Source: Paraburkholderia guartelaensis (GTDB taxonomy: Bacteria > Pseudomonadota > Gammaproteobacteria > Burkholderiales > Burkholderiaceae). From it: a stretch of DNA of 64,000 nt. Where the stretch lies: positions 62,001 through 126,000 of the forward strand of contig NZ_SMOD01000017.1 of NCBI RefSeq assembly GCF_004353905.1, in the 5' to 3' direction. The position numbers and the translations under genes were made by a program. Shown piece by piece: positions 7,691-16,519 of the stretch (position 1 is the stretch's first letter; each line of letters opens with the position of its first letter). Below the pieces are notes generated by a model. The model did no database searches, had not been told where the DNA came from, and was given only the letters and a program-made list of their open reading frames with translations.

Positions 7691-8302
7691 TCAGTCGTTA
7701 GACAGCGAGCCCAGAAATGTCGCAACCTTCGTCTTGCTGGTTTTCTGCAATCGAGCCATGAGGGCATGATCGATTCGCTTCAGCCCGTAAGTTTGAGCGA
7801 TGTCGTGCTGCAATCGGCACCATAGATGGCTGGCGACCTCAGCGTCAACCATCGCCCGGTGAGCACGACCCGATTTCGGTAACCGAAGCATCTCCGCCAA
7901 ACTAGCCAGGCGGTGACTCTGGGCGCGTGGGTAGATCCGCCTGGCGACGAGCATCGTGCAAGCAAACGAATGCTCCGCTCGCACTCCAAGAAGCCCCAGT
8001 TCTGCCTGCCAAAACCGCTTGTCGAAACCGGCGTTGTGGGCAACGACGGGATGATCTCCAACAAACGCTGCAGCTTCCCTCATGACTTTCGATACAGGAG
8101 GAGCCGATGCGATCATGTCGTTCGTGATGCCGGTGAGAGCAACGACATCGGACGGGATGCGCCGTCCTGCGTTCATCAAGCTCTGGTAACGATCAACAAT
8201 CTGACCGTCACGCAGGAGGATGACGGCAATCTCGGTAGCGCGGTCGCCCAGATTCGGCGAAAGCCCGGTTGTTTCGAAGTCGAGTACCGCAACGGTCTGC
8301 AT
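7691..8302 (-). CDS. DEDDh-family 3'-5' exonuclease (DnaQ/PolC-epsilon-like)
   Basis: This 203-residue protein carries all three exonuclease motifs: ExoI VLDFETTG with D8 and E10, ExoII HNAGFDKRFW, and ExoIII HRAMVDAE with the DEDDh histidine and final acidic residue. It would hydrolyse DNA or RNA 3' ends using two divalent metals. Single-domain proteins of this size occur as DNA polymerase III epsilon-like paralogues or free DnaQ-like nucleases. No polymerase-binding or GIY-YIG extension is present. It stands alone, convergent to the NTP_transf_8 gene. Its ribosome site is weak (GAAAG). Confidence 0.86.
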   Translation of the reverse strand: MQTVAVLDFETTGLSPNLGDRATEIAVILLRDGQIVDRYQSLMNAGRRIPSDVVALTGITNDMIASAPPVSKVMREAAAFVGDHPVVAHNAGFDKRFWQAELGLLGVRAEHSFACTMLVARRIYPRAQSHRLASLAEMLRLPKSGRAHRAMVDAEVASHLWCRLQHDIAQTYGLKRIDHALMARLQKTSKTKVATFLGSLSND

Positions 8303-8857
8303 GTTTCTTTCGTTATCTAATCAGTTGATGCCGTACTGCGCACGTTTCCCCAAGCCGCCGAACCGCCCAGGCAAGACGCACCTTGGTTTGTTCGCCCGGC
8401 TGCCGCTCAGGCCAGTTCGCCAACCAACGACACACTCGGAGCCTGGATTTTCAGGGTATTCGTGGCGCCGCCCGGATCTGGATGCGTTGAATGAAGGGCG
8501 TATTCTACGCCTCGTGAACCGCCATTCTTTTATAGCGGCTCTAACGCCCGCGCGAGTTACCGGGGCAAACGTGGAGGGTTGACAGATGCAAACGCCTGGA
8601 CTGACGCGAAGCTCAGGCGCCGCGCTTTCATCTCGCTGGAGTTGAGGATTGCGGGTTCACCGGCATCGGGAAAACCGCCCGCTTCAGCGGAAGGCGGGGC
8701 CGGGGATCGGGTGAGGCAGGTTTTCAAACATCAAAGTTTCAAGATTAAATCAATTCCTTATGATAAGAATACTTATCTTATCCTCACACATCGATCAGAA
8801 AATAACTTCCACGCGTCACCGCCCAAACGCATGCCACCAGCGCACAAAACGACACGA
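8303..8857. other. intergenic stretch with an AT-rich hairpin
   Basis: About 555 bases without a supportable gene. Near 8762-8777 GATAAG and CTTATC form a small inverted repeat around AATA in a locally AT-rich patch, downstream of the leftward dehydrogenase gene. It may help end that transcript. The rest holds only short noisy frames. Confidence 0.4.
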
Positions 8858-10630
8858 TTACGGTCCCGAAGCACGCGGCGCGCGAGCAACATGCGATCCC
8901 CGAGGCGACCGATGCTTGCCGCTCGAAAGCACAACACCATACCGCTCACACGCAATTTCACGCGCCGCATCAATTTCCTGCAGAGTGCGTGCCTCATCCC
9001 ACCCCAGCACCTCTGCAGCAACGCCAGAGGCCTCCAGCACCAACGCGTCCGTAAAATGCCCTGAGATCGCAATAGTAGTGCGGCGAAAAAGCAAGTCCGC
9101 GAGATGCGTGACCATATCGTGTTCGCACAAGTATCGGATCTCATGGGCCGTATACCCGGACTCGCCAGTGAGCAAACGATCCGCACTCCCGTCTTCCACC
9201 TGCGCGCAAAATGCCGCAACCCCCTCCGCTGCAGTCCCATATCGGTCAAAAAGCGTCTCGGCCCGTGCCGCCGAAATATTGTTCCGTTGCGCAATTGCAC
9301 CGACCCACGCGTCCCGTTCCCTAGCATCGTGCGGATAACCCCGCCCACCGCCGATCGGCTCGTGACGCGTACTGATCTTTCGCGTGCGTCCGAGGCGTCT
9401 GAGCGCATCGTCGGCGACAGATTCCGCGAATCCACGAAACGTCGTCCATTTGCCACCCACCAGCGACAGCACTGGAATCTGCGTACCCGGCAGTTGATCG
9501 ACATGCACCACATGATCGCGGCTCACATCGCCGGGGTTCGCGGCGTCTGAATAGGGAAGTGGCCGCACGCCGCTATACCGGAAGGCGATATCCGATGGCT
9601 TAAGATGCACGCTTGGAAAGACTTCACGCAATACGCCGAGCATGTAGGCAACCTCGTCGTCTTCGCAGCGCACGCCGTCCGGATCGTCGACCCGGATATC
9701 GGTCGAGCCGATGAGCAGCTTGTCCATGAACGGATAGATGAGCGAGATGCGACCGTCTTTCGAGCCGTAGTACACCATGCGGCCGCGCAGTTGCGCGTGG
9801 AGTTCGGGATGATCGACGATCAAATGCGATCCCTTCGTTCCGCCAATGTATTTCCGCTCGATCCCGAGCGCGCCATTTACGCTGTCAATCCACGCGCCGC
9901 CCGCATTGACGACAATAGCGGGCTCCACAGCGATGCGCTCCTGCGTCACGAGATCACGCAGCCATACAACGCGGTTCTCCACATGATCGACACTCATGTA
10001 GTTCGCTGCGGAAGAGTGCTCGCAGGCAGCGAGACCATCGGCGACGAGTTCGAAGTTCAACCGTTCGGCGTGAGTCACTTTGGCGTCGTAATACGTGGCA
10101 GTCGCCTTGATCGCAGGGTCAAGCAGCGGCAGGCTCTGCAGCGATTGCTTTCTAAGCGCGAAATGATGCCGCGGCATCGTACGGTCATGCCGGCCGAGAA
10201 AGTCATACATTGCCAGACCGATTTTCGAGATGACTGCGCCGCGCTCGGTGAGCTTCGCCTTCATGCCGAAGAAGCGGCGCGCGGACGCGATCATGCCGCC
10301 GAAGTACGAGTGAATCGGCAATACGGTTTCGAGCGGCTGCACATAGTGCGGCGCGCTTTTCAGCAGCAGATTGCGCTCCAGCGTGGATTCGGCCACGAGA
10401 CGAAACTCGCCGGTTTCGAGGTACTTCACGCCGCCATGGATAAGACGCGACGGCGCGCTGCTCGCCCCAGCGGCGAAATCGGTCTTGTCGATCAGCAGGC
10501 AGTCGACGCCTTGCAAACAGAGGTCGCGAAAGAGACCCGCGCCGTTGATGCCGCCTCCAATAATCAACACGCTGACGTTTGGCTGTTGCCTCACGCGGTT
10601 GAGAAAGAATTCGCGGTTTCGTTCTGTCAT
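8858..10630 (-). CDS. GlpD-like FAD-dependent polyol-phosphate dehydrogenase
   Basis: This 590-residue flavoprotein of the glycerol-3-phosphate dehydrogenase/oxidase family would oxidise a phosphorylated polyol at the membrane and pass electrons to quinone. The FAD-binding VLIIGGGINGAGLFRDL lies at residues 22-38. GlpD signatures follow: SRLIHGGVKYLETGEFRLV, KGSHLIVDHPEL, LLIGSTDIRVDD, FRYSGVRPL and SLVGGKWTTFRGFAE. A GGCGGAG site precedes the ATG. It lies 15 bases after an FGGY kinase and divergent from the erythritol-type operon, so the substrate is more likely a tetritol- or pentitol-phosphate than glycerol-3-phosphate. The C-terminal tail is longer than in EryB-type proteins. Confidence 0.85.
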   Translation of the reverse strand: MTERNREFFLNRVRQQPNVSVLIIGGGINGAGLFRDLCLQGVDCLLIDKTDFAAGASSAPSRLIHGGVKYLETGEFRLVAESTLERNLLLKSAPHYVQPLETVLPIHSYFGGMIASARRFFGMKAKLTERGAVISKIGLAMYDFLGRHDRTMPRHHFALRKQSLQSLPLLDPAIKATATYYDAKVTHAERLNFELVADGLAACEHSSAANYMSVDHVENRVVWLRDLVTQERIAVEPAIVVNAGGAWIDSVNGALGIERKYIGGTKGSHLIVDHPELHAQLRGRMVYYGSKDGRISLIYPFMDKLLIGSTDIRVDDPDGVRCEDDEVAYMLGVLREVFPSVHLKPSDIAFRYSGVRPLPYSDAANPGDVSRDHVVHVDQLPGTQIPVLSLVGGKWTTFRGFAESVADDALRRLGRTRKISTRHEPIGGGRGYPHDARERDAWVGAIAQRNNISAARAETLFDRYGTAAEGVAAFCAQVEDGSADRLLTGESGYTAHEIRYLCEHDMVTHLADLLFRRTTIAISGHFTDALVLEASGVAAEVLGWDEARTLQEIDAAREIACERYGVVLSSGKHRSPRGSHVARAPRASGP

Positions 10631-10645
10631 CGATGTTCTCCGCCT

Positions 10646-12163
10646 TCAGTGTGCGATGGCCGCATGGTCGAGCGCGGGCCACAAGGGTTGCATGGCTGCC
10701 GCGAGCCGCGACCAGAGCGCATACGTCTCGTCGAATTGGCCATGTCGTTGGGTGTCCGGAACATACGTGCGCGCGACCCGGCACGCACGCGCGGACGCAT
10801 CGGAAAGCGAGGCGAAAACGCCTACGCTGACACCGGCGCAGAGCGCAGCACCAAGCGCACTGGCCTCCGGACTCTCGGGGATATCGATTGCGACGCCGAG
10901 TACATCGGCGAATAGCTGCGCAAGCAAGGGACTCGACGATCCTCCGCCAGTCAGCCCTGCCCGATGCGCAGGAAAAGCGCTCGTCAACGCTTCGACGTGC
11001 CAGCGGTGGTTGAACACCATGCCTTCGAGCACGGCACGCGCCAGGTGCGCCCGACGATGCCACGAGCGTATGCCGAAGAACGATGCGCTCGCCGGTTGCT
11101 CGAACGGCGAGCCGAAGAGGAAGGGATGAAACATGACCGAACTCGGCTCCGTGAAGGCCGCTTGCACTTCGTCGCCGATCAGGTCGAACAACGAGCAGGC
11201 ACGCCGCGAGGCTTCCTGCGTTTCGTGCTGAAAGAGTTCGCGCAACGCCCAGTCGACGTTGCTGGACGACGCGGGCGAAATGGACATGTTCATCCACTGC
11301 CCAGGACGCGTGCCGTTGCGGCATGACCAGCGCGGATCCAGTTGCGGTCGATCGGACAGGATTTCGTTGATGCTGAACGTGCCCGCCGTAATCGAAAGAA
11401 CGCCCGGCTCGATGTTGCCCATGCCGAGGGCGCTCGACGTGACATCGTGCAGCCCGCAGGCAACGGGCGTGCCTTCCTTCAGACCGGTCTGCGCGGCGGC
11501 CTGCGCGGTGATCCGGCCGGCGGGCGCCGCCGAAGCAATGATCTCGGGCAGCGCATGAGCGATCGACGTCAGGCCGTAGAGCGCGAGGACATCGGCGTTG
11601 TAAGTCTGGGTGTTGACGTCGGTGAAGGACGAACTCGCTTCGGTCGGATCGGTGGCCGCTACGCCGGTCAGGCATAGACGCAGCCAGTCCTTGCAAAAAA
11701 GCACGTGGCCGATCTTCGCAAAGCGCTGTGGCTCGTTGAGCTGAATCCACTTGAGCAAGCTCACGGCAGCGTAGGGATAGGGCTGCTGTCCAGTCAGCGC
11801 CAGCGCTTCTTCAAGCACGCCTGTATCACGCCAGCGTTCGGATACCTCGAATGCACGGCTGTCGAGCGACAGAATGCCTGGTCCGAGTGGCGCGCCGGCG
11901 CTGTCGACGAGATAGAGCCCATCGCCGTGCCCGGTCACGCCCACGGCCGCGACCGAGTCTGCGGGAATCTTGCCCAACGCATCGCGGATGGCGCCGCAGG
12001 CTGCCGCCCAAACCTCTTGCATGTCCCGCTCCACGTGCCGCGCACGCGGTTGGCGCTGCTCGACGCGTCGGCTTCCTACCGCGACGGTGCGTCCGGATGT
12101 GTCAAAGACGACGGCCTTGGTGGCGGTCGAGCCGCTGTCGACGCCGAGTAGATAGCGTTCCAT
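10646..12163 (-). CDS. FGGY-family carbohydrate (polyol) kinase, second module
   Basis: This 505-residue FGGY kinase shows the N-terminal ATP-site YLLGVDSGSTATKAVVFD, the substrate-loop VTGHGDGLYLVD (aspartate as catalytic base), CKDWLRLCLTG and the C-terminal GLTGGGSSSPLLAQLFADV adenine-site motif. It would phosphorylate a sugar or polyol in the cytoplasm and feed the GlpD-like dehydrogenase 15 bases downstream. It starts at ATG 12163 after GGAGACACG. It is divergent from the SorC-type regulator, whose candidate operators lie between them. It resembles the second kinase of the locus (13319) in its GxGDG loop and CKDWL motif, suggesting paralogues for different stereoisomers. Substrate unproven. 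Confidence 0.87.
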   Translation of the reverse strand: MERYLLGVDSGSTATKAVVFDTSGRTVAVGSRRVEQRQPRARHVERDMQEVWAAACGAIRDALGKIPADSVAAVGVTGHGDGLYLVDSAGAPLGPGILSLDSRAFEVSERWRDTGVLEEALALTGQQPYPYAAVSLLKWIQLNEPQRFAKIGHVLFCKDWLRLCLTGVAATDPTEASSSFTDVNTQTYNADVLALYGLTSIAHALPEIIASAAPAGRITAQAAAQTGLKEGTPVACGLHDVTSSALGMGNIEPGVLSITAGTFSINEILSDRPQLDPRWSCRNGTRPGQWMNMSISPASSSNVDWALRELFQHETQEASRRACSLFDLIGDEVQAAFTEPSSVMFHPFLFGSPFEQPASASFFGIRSWHRRAHLARAVLEGMVFNHRWHVEALTSAFPAHRAGLTGGGSSSPLLAQLFADVLGVAIDIPESPEASALGAALCAGVSVGVFASLSDASARACRVARTYVPDTQRHGQFDETYALWSRLAAAMQPLWPALDHAAIAH

Positions 12164-12283
12164 CGTGTCTCCATGCTGTTTTTGTGCGTTGCAGCAATTT
12201 CCTTCGGGCCCTTGAACAGGTGCAGACCATCCAGGGTTATCGCGGATGGCAGCCGAAGAAAGGAATGCTTACCTTGAAGTAAC

Positions 12284-12297
12284 TGAAATAAATTTCA
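12284..12297. promoter_or_regulatory. palindrome TGAAATAAATTTCA, candidate operator of the SorC-type regulator
   Basis: A perfect 14-base symmetric site sits in the 178-base divergent region between the FGGY kinase and the regulator gene. It is a good position to control both directions. Confidence 0.5.
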
Positions 12298-12300
12298 ACG

Positions 12301-12325
12301 CACGAAAAAAATATCACTTTTCGTG
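12301..12325. promoter_or_regulatory. inverted repeat CACGAAAA / TTTTCGTG before the regulator start
   Basis: Two perfect 8-base arms (12301-12308 and 12318-12325) flank nine bases. They lie 17 bases before the regulator ATG, where bound protein would block its own expression. Probably an operator. Confidence 0.5.
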
Positions 12326-12341
12326 TGTGGATGGAGACAAC

Positions 12342-13319
12342 ATGACGAAAATCGCCGGAAAGCGTGACGCCGAGGACAGTCTTGCGATACGCGCGGCCTG
12401 GCTGCACTACGCAGCCGGGCAGACTCAGGCCGATGTCGCGTCCCGACTCGGCGTGAGCAGCGTCAAGGCGCATCGGCTGATCACGCGCGCCAATCAAAGC
12501 GGCGCGATCAAGTTCACGATCGACGGCGATGTCGCCGAGTGCGTCGTGCTCGAAGCCGAACTGGCCCAGCGCTATGGTCTGAGCTATTGCGAAGTGGTGC
12601 CGGATCTGCACGAAGGCGATCTGCCGCTGCGTGCACTGGGCGTCGCGGGGGCGTACTTCCTGCAACGCGAGATCGCGGCGCGCCAGGACGGTGTCATCGG
12701 TATCGGACACGGGCGCACGCTCGCCGCCGTCGTGGCGAACATTCCGCGCATGGACGCGGGCACGGTGCGCTTCGTATCGTTGCTCGGCGGCGTGACGCGC
12801 AAGTACACCGCGAATCCGTACGACGTCATCCACAAGCTCGCCGACCAGACGGGCGCGGTGTCGTACGTGCTGCCGCTGCCGTTTTTCGCCAATACCGCTG
12901 AGGATCGCGAGGTGTTGCTCTCGCAGCGTGGCGTGCGCGAAGTGTTCGACCTCGCGGCGCATGCGGATTTGATGGTCGTCGGCATCGGATCGGTAGACGC
13001 GGACGCGCAGCTCGTCGCGTCGCAGATGATCGAGCCGGCGGAAATCGAGGAAGTGCGCAGCAAGGGCGGCAAGGGCGAACTGCTCGGCCATTTTTTCAGC
13101 GATGCGGGCGAATCCGTCGAAACGTCGCTGGCGGCGCGCACGGTGGCTCCTCCGTTGGCCGATCTGACGAGCCGGCGCATCGTGGCCATTGCCGGAGGCA
13201 CGTCGAAGATCGCGGCCATCCGCGCCGTCCTGAAGAGCGGACTCCTTAGCGGCCTGATCACCGACGAGGCCACGGCGCTCGCGCTGAATGGCGACCCAGT
13301 CGCGACGGAAGCGCCGTGA
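12342..13319 (+). CDS. eryD: SorC/DeoR-type sugar-binding transcriptional regulator (EryD-like)
   Basis: This 325-residue regulator has an N-terminal helix-turn-helix (about residues 26-50, GQTQADVASRLGVSSVKAHR) and a SorC-type phosphosugar-binding domain with GIGHGRTLAAVV, LLGGVTRKY, ADLMVVGIGSVD and the C-terminal AIAGGTSKIAAIRAVLKSG. I place the start at ATG 12342 after GGAGAC, although the frame is open from 12246. Its stop overlaps the following kinase start. By analogy with EryD of Brucella, it probably represses the polyol operon and responds to a pathway sugar-phosphate. Two inverted repeats in its own upstream region are candidate sites. Confidence 0.83.
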   Translation: MTKIAGKRDAEDSLAIRAAWLHYAAGQTQADVASRLGVSSVKAHRLITRANQSGAIKFTIDGDVAECVVLEAELAQRYGLSYCEVVPDLHEGDLPLRALGVAGAYFLQREIAARQDGVIGIGHGRTLAAVVANIPRMDAGTVRFVSLLGGVTRKYTANPYDVIHKLADQTGAVSYVLPLPFFANTAEDREVLLSQRGVREVFDLAAHADLMVVGIGSVDADAQLVASQMIEPAEIEEVRSKGGKGELLGHFFSDAGESVETSLAARTVAPPLADLTSRRIVAIAGGTSKIAAIRAVLKSGLLSGLITDEATALALNGDPVATEAP

Positions 13320-14947
13320 TGAATAGCGTCATGGGCAAGGTCAAGGGCAACGCCGCGCGAGATCTCATCGTCGGCATCGACGCCGGCACCTCCGTCATCA
13401 AGGCCGTGGCCTTCGATTTGTCGGGACGCCAGATTGCCGTGGCCTCGCTGCCGAACCGCTATACGACCAGCGCAGATGGCGCAGCGACGCAGTCGCTAGC
13501 GCAAACCTGGGCCGATTGCGCGCAGACCTTGCGCGATCTCGGCGCGAAGGTCGAGCGCCTCGCGCAACGCACGCAGGCGTTGGCGGTCACGGGCCAGGGC
13601 GACGGCACGTGGCTCGTCGGTGCGGGCAACCAGCCCGCAAGCGACGCCTGGCTGTGGCTCGACGCGCGTGCCGCGAACACGGTGCGCGCCTTGCAGGAAG
13701 GCCCCGCGAGTCGGGCGCGCTTCGAAGCGACCGGCACAGGGCTCGCCGCATGCAGCCAGGGCGCGCAGATCGCCCATATGGCCGCGACGATGCCGGACGT
13801 GCTGGCGCGCGCCGAAGTCGCGCTGCATTGCAAGGACTGGCTGTATCTGAATCTCACCGGCGTGCGCGCGACCGATCCGTCGGAGGCGAGCTTCACCTAC
13901 GGCAACTTCCGCACGCGCCGCTACGACGACGCGGTCATCGACGCACTCGGCCTGAGTGCGCGGCGTGGCCTGCTGCCCGAGATCATCGACGGGACCGAAC
14001 TCACGCATCCGCTCTCTGCGCAGGCGGCGGCCGAAACGGGCCTGCTGGCCGGCACGCCGGTGTGTCTCGGCTTCGTCGATATCGTGCTGACCGCGCTGGG
14101 CGCGGGCATTCACACCGAAGGCGCGGCGGGCGCGAGTTGCTCGATCGTCGGCTCGACGGGCATGCACATGCGTGCCATGCGCAACGAAAACGTGCATCTG
14201 AATGCGGAAGGCACGGGCTATGTGATCGCGCTGCCGTTGCCGGGCATGTCGGCACAGGTGCAGTCGAACATGGCGGCAACGCTGAACGTCGACTGGGTGC
14301 TCAATCTCGCGTGCGATCTGCTTACGCAGTTCGGCATGAGCCTTTCGCACAGCGACCGGATCAAATACATCGACGGCTGGCTGCAGGAGGGGCGGCCGGG
14401 CTCGCTGCTCTACCACCCCTATATCTCGGATGCGGGTGAACGCGGGCCGTTTGTCGAGCCCAACGCGCGTGCGGACTTCATCGGACTGACGAGCGAGAGC
14501 CGCTATCCGGACCTGTTCCGCGCCGTGGTCGAAGGGCTCGGGATGGCCGCACGCGACTGCTACACCTCGATGGGCATTCCAATGCCGGACGAGCTGCGCC
14601 TGACCGGTGGCGCGACGCGTTCGCGCGCTTTGCGCGGCGTGCTCGGCGCCGTGGTCGGCGCACCCACGCGGATCTCCACACGCGAGGAAGCCGGGGCGGC
14701 CGGTGCAGCCATGATGGCTGCGGTCGCGCTCGGCGTGTACCCGGATATGAATGCGTGCATCGCCGAATGGGTGACGCCGCTGCTTGGACAACCGGAGTCG
14801 CCCGATCCGGAATTGATGCAGTTGTACGCACAACTTTTTCCTGCGTATCGCAAGGCACGCGAAGCGCTTGTGCCGACGTGGGCGGAAACGGCCCGATTGC
14901 TGAAATCCCGGCATCGGCCGGAGGCAGTTTCCGCAAGCCTCAACTAA
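13319..14947 (+). CDS. eryA: FGGY-family polyol kinase, EryA-like
   Basis: This 542-residue FGGY kinase is the first enzyme gene after the regulator. Motifs: IVGIDAGTSVIKAVAFDL (phosphate-binding 1), the catalytic VTGQGDGTWLV loop, CKDWLYLNLTGVRATDPSEA, and LRLTGGATRSRALRGVLGAV near residue 425 (FGGY signature 2 region). In Brucella and Rhizobium EryA phosphorylates erythritol to L-erythritol-4-phosphate. The following dehydrogenase, EryC-type epimerase, TpiA and RpiB make the same route likely here. I use ATG 13319, overlapping the regulator stop as TGATG; a GTG one codon earlier and an ATG four codons later are alternatives. Confidence 0.83.
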   Translation: MNSVMGKVKGNAARDLIVGIDAGTSVIKAVAFDLSGRQIAVASLPNRYTTSADGAATQSLAQTWADCAQTLRDLGAKVERLAQRTQALAVTGQGDGTWLVGAGNQPASDAWLWLDARAANTVRALQEGPASRARFEATGTGLAACSQGAQIAHMAATMPDVLARAEVALHCKDWLYLNLTGVRATDPSEASFTYGNFRTRRYDDAVIDALGLSARRGLLPEIIDGTELTHPLSAQAAAETGLLAGTPVCLGFVDIVLTALGAGIHTEGAAGASCSIVGSTGMHMRAMRNENVHLNAEGTGYVIALPLPGMSAQVQSNMAATLNVDWVLNLACDLLTQFGMSLSHSDRIKYIDGWLQEGRPGSLLYHPYISDAGERGPFVEPNARADFIGLTSESRYPDLFRAVVEGLGMAARDCYTSMGIPMPDELRLTGGATRSRALRGVLGAVVGAPTRISTREEAGAAGAAMMAAVALGVYPDMNACIAEWVTPLLGQPESPDPELMQLYAQLFPAYRKAREALVPTWAETARLLKSRHRPEAVSASLN

Positions 14948-14967
14948 CGTCGAACATGGAACGTGAG

Positions 14968-16476
14968 ATGAGCGAGAAGGACATGGTGGACCTGTGTGTC
15001 ATCGGCGGCGGCATCAACGGCGCGGGTATCGCGCGCGATGCGGCGGGCCGCGGGCTGTCGGTGATTCTGTGCGAGAAGGACGATCTTGCGCAGGGCACGT
15101 CGTCGCGTTCCGGCAAGCTGGTTCATGGCGGGCTGCGTTATCTGGAGTACTACGAATTCCGGCTCGTGCGCGAGGCGCTGATCGAGCGCGAAGTGCTGCT
15201 CAACGCCGCGCCGCACATCATCTGGCCGCTGCGTTTCGTGTTGCCGCATAGTCCCGGCGATCGTCCCGCCTGGCTCGTGCGCACGGGCCTCTTCCTGTAC
15301 GACCATCTTGGCGGCCGCAAGAAGCTGCCGGGCACGCGCTCGCTCGATCTGTGGCGCAATCCCGAAGGCGCGCCGATCAAGGACGAGTACCGCAAAGGCT
15401 TTGAATATTCCGACTGCTGGGTCGACGACGCGCGCCTCGTGGTGCTCAACGCCGTGGACGCCGCCCGGCGCGGCGCCGAAGTGCTCACACGCACCGCGTT
15501 TGTTTCGGCGCGGCGCGAAGGCGGAGCGTGGCGCGTGGAGCTGCGCGACGCGCGCAACGGTTCGACGCGGGTGGTGAGCGCACGGGCGCTGGTCAACGCA
15601 GCCGGACCCTGGGTGTCCGAAGTGATCGGGCGCGCGGGCGCTCAGTCGACGCGCAAGGTGCGGCTCGTCAAGGGCAGCCATCTCGTCACGCCGAAGTTCT
15701 GGGAAGGTCCGCATTCCTACCTCGTGCAGAACCACGACAAGCGCGTGATTTTCATCAACGCGTACGAAGGCGACAAGGCGCTCATCGGGACGACCGACGT
15801 CGCCTGGGACGGCGCCCCGGAAACGGTGGCGATCACGAACGACGAGATCGACTATCTGCTCTCGGCGGTGAACCGCTATTTCAAGCATCCGTTGCGCAGG
15901 CAGGACATCGTGGAGACGTTCTCGGGCGTGCGCCCGCTCTACGACGACGGCAAGGGCAATCCATCGGCGGTCACGCGCGATTACGTGTTCGACCTCGACG
16001 TGACCGGCGGCGCGCCGCTCCTGAACGTCTTCGGCGGCAAGATCACCACCTTCCGCAAGCTCGCCGAGCACGCGCTGCAAAAGCTGCAGCCCACCTTCCC
16101 GAAGATGGGCGCCGACTGGACCGCAGCCGCGACGCTGCCGGGTGGCGACATCGACGGCGCCGACGTGCCGCGTTTCATGGCGAAACTGCAGGCGCAGTAC
16201 GAATGGCTGCCGCGCGACCTGTTGCGCTATTACGCGCAGACGCACGGCACGCTGACGGCCCGGGTGATCAACGGCGCGACCTCGCTTGCCGGTTTGGGCC
16301 AGCAATTCGGGCCGAGCTTCTATGAGGCGGAGGCGCGTTATTTGATGGCTAACGAATGGGCTGAGTCGGCCGACGACATGCTCACGCGGCGTACCAAGCA
16401 CGGTTTGCACATGAGCGCCGCGCAAAAGGCCGCCTTCGGAGTCTGGCTCGACGGGCTCGTCAGGAAATCCGCGTAA
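14968..16476 (+). CDS. eryB: FAD-dependent polyol-phosphate dehydrogenase, EryB-like
   Basis: This 502-residue GlpD-family flavoprotein has the same length as Brucella EryB as I recall it. CVIGGGINGAGIARDAAGRG at residues 10-29 binds FAD. LVHGGLRYLEYYEFRLVREA, LVKGSHLVTPKF, ALIGTTDVAWDG, ETFSGVRPLYDDG and NVFGGKITTFRKL are GlpD-family signatures. It would oxidise L-erythritol-4-phosphate to L-3-tetrulose-4-phosphate, with electrons going to the respiratory chain. I chose ATG 14968; ATG 14956 in the same frame is possible, and neither has a strong ribosome site. It follows the kinase by 20 bases. Distinct from the longer paralogue at 8858. Confidence 0.83.
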   Translation: MSEKDMVDLCVIGGGINGAGIARDAAGRGLSVILCEKDDLAQGTSSRSGKLVHGGLRYLEYYEFRLVREALIEREVLLNAAPHIIWPLRFVLPHSPGDRPAWLVRTGLFLYDHLGGRKKLPGTRSLDLWRNPEGAPIKDEYRKGFEYSDCWVDDARLVVLNAVDAARRGAEVLTRTAFVSARREGGAWRVELRDARNGSTRVVSARALVNAAGPWVSEVIGRAGAQSTRKVRLVKGSHLVTPKFWEGPHSYLVQNHDKRVIFINAYEGDKALIGTTDVAWDGAPETVAITNDEIDYLLSAVNRYFKHPLRRQDIVETFSGVRPLYDDGKGNPSAVTRDYVFDLDVTGGAPLLNVFGGKITTFRKLAEHALQKLQPTFPKMGADWTAAATLPGGDIDGADVPRFMAKLQAQYEWLPRDLLRYYAQTHGTLTARVINGATSLAGLGQQFGPSFYEAEARYLMANEWAESADDMLTRRTKHGLHMSAAQKAAFGVWLDGLVRKSA

Positions 16477-16519
16477 GCGAGCCGAGGCCGCGCCGCAACC
16501 CATACGACACGAGACGAAC

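Noticed and set aside
8762..8777. Rho-independent terminator for the leftward GlpD-like gene
   Set aside because: The stem is only 6 bp of A-T-rich pairs without a proper T-run on the transcript; mentioned but not called as a terminator.
13316..13319. GTG 13316 as start of the eryA-like kinase
   Set aside because: The ATG immediately after it gives the same protein minus one residue and the usual TGATG overlap with the regulator stop.
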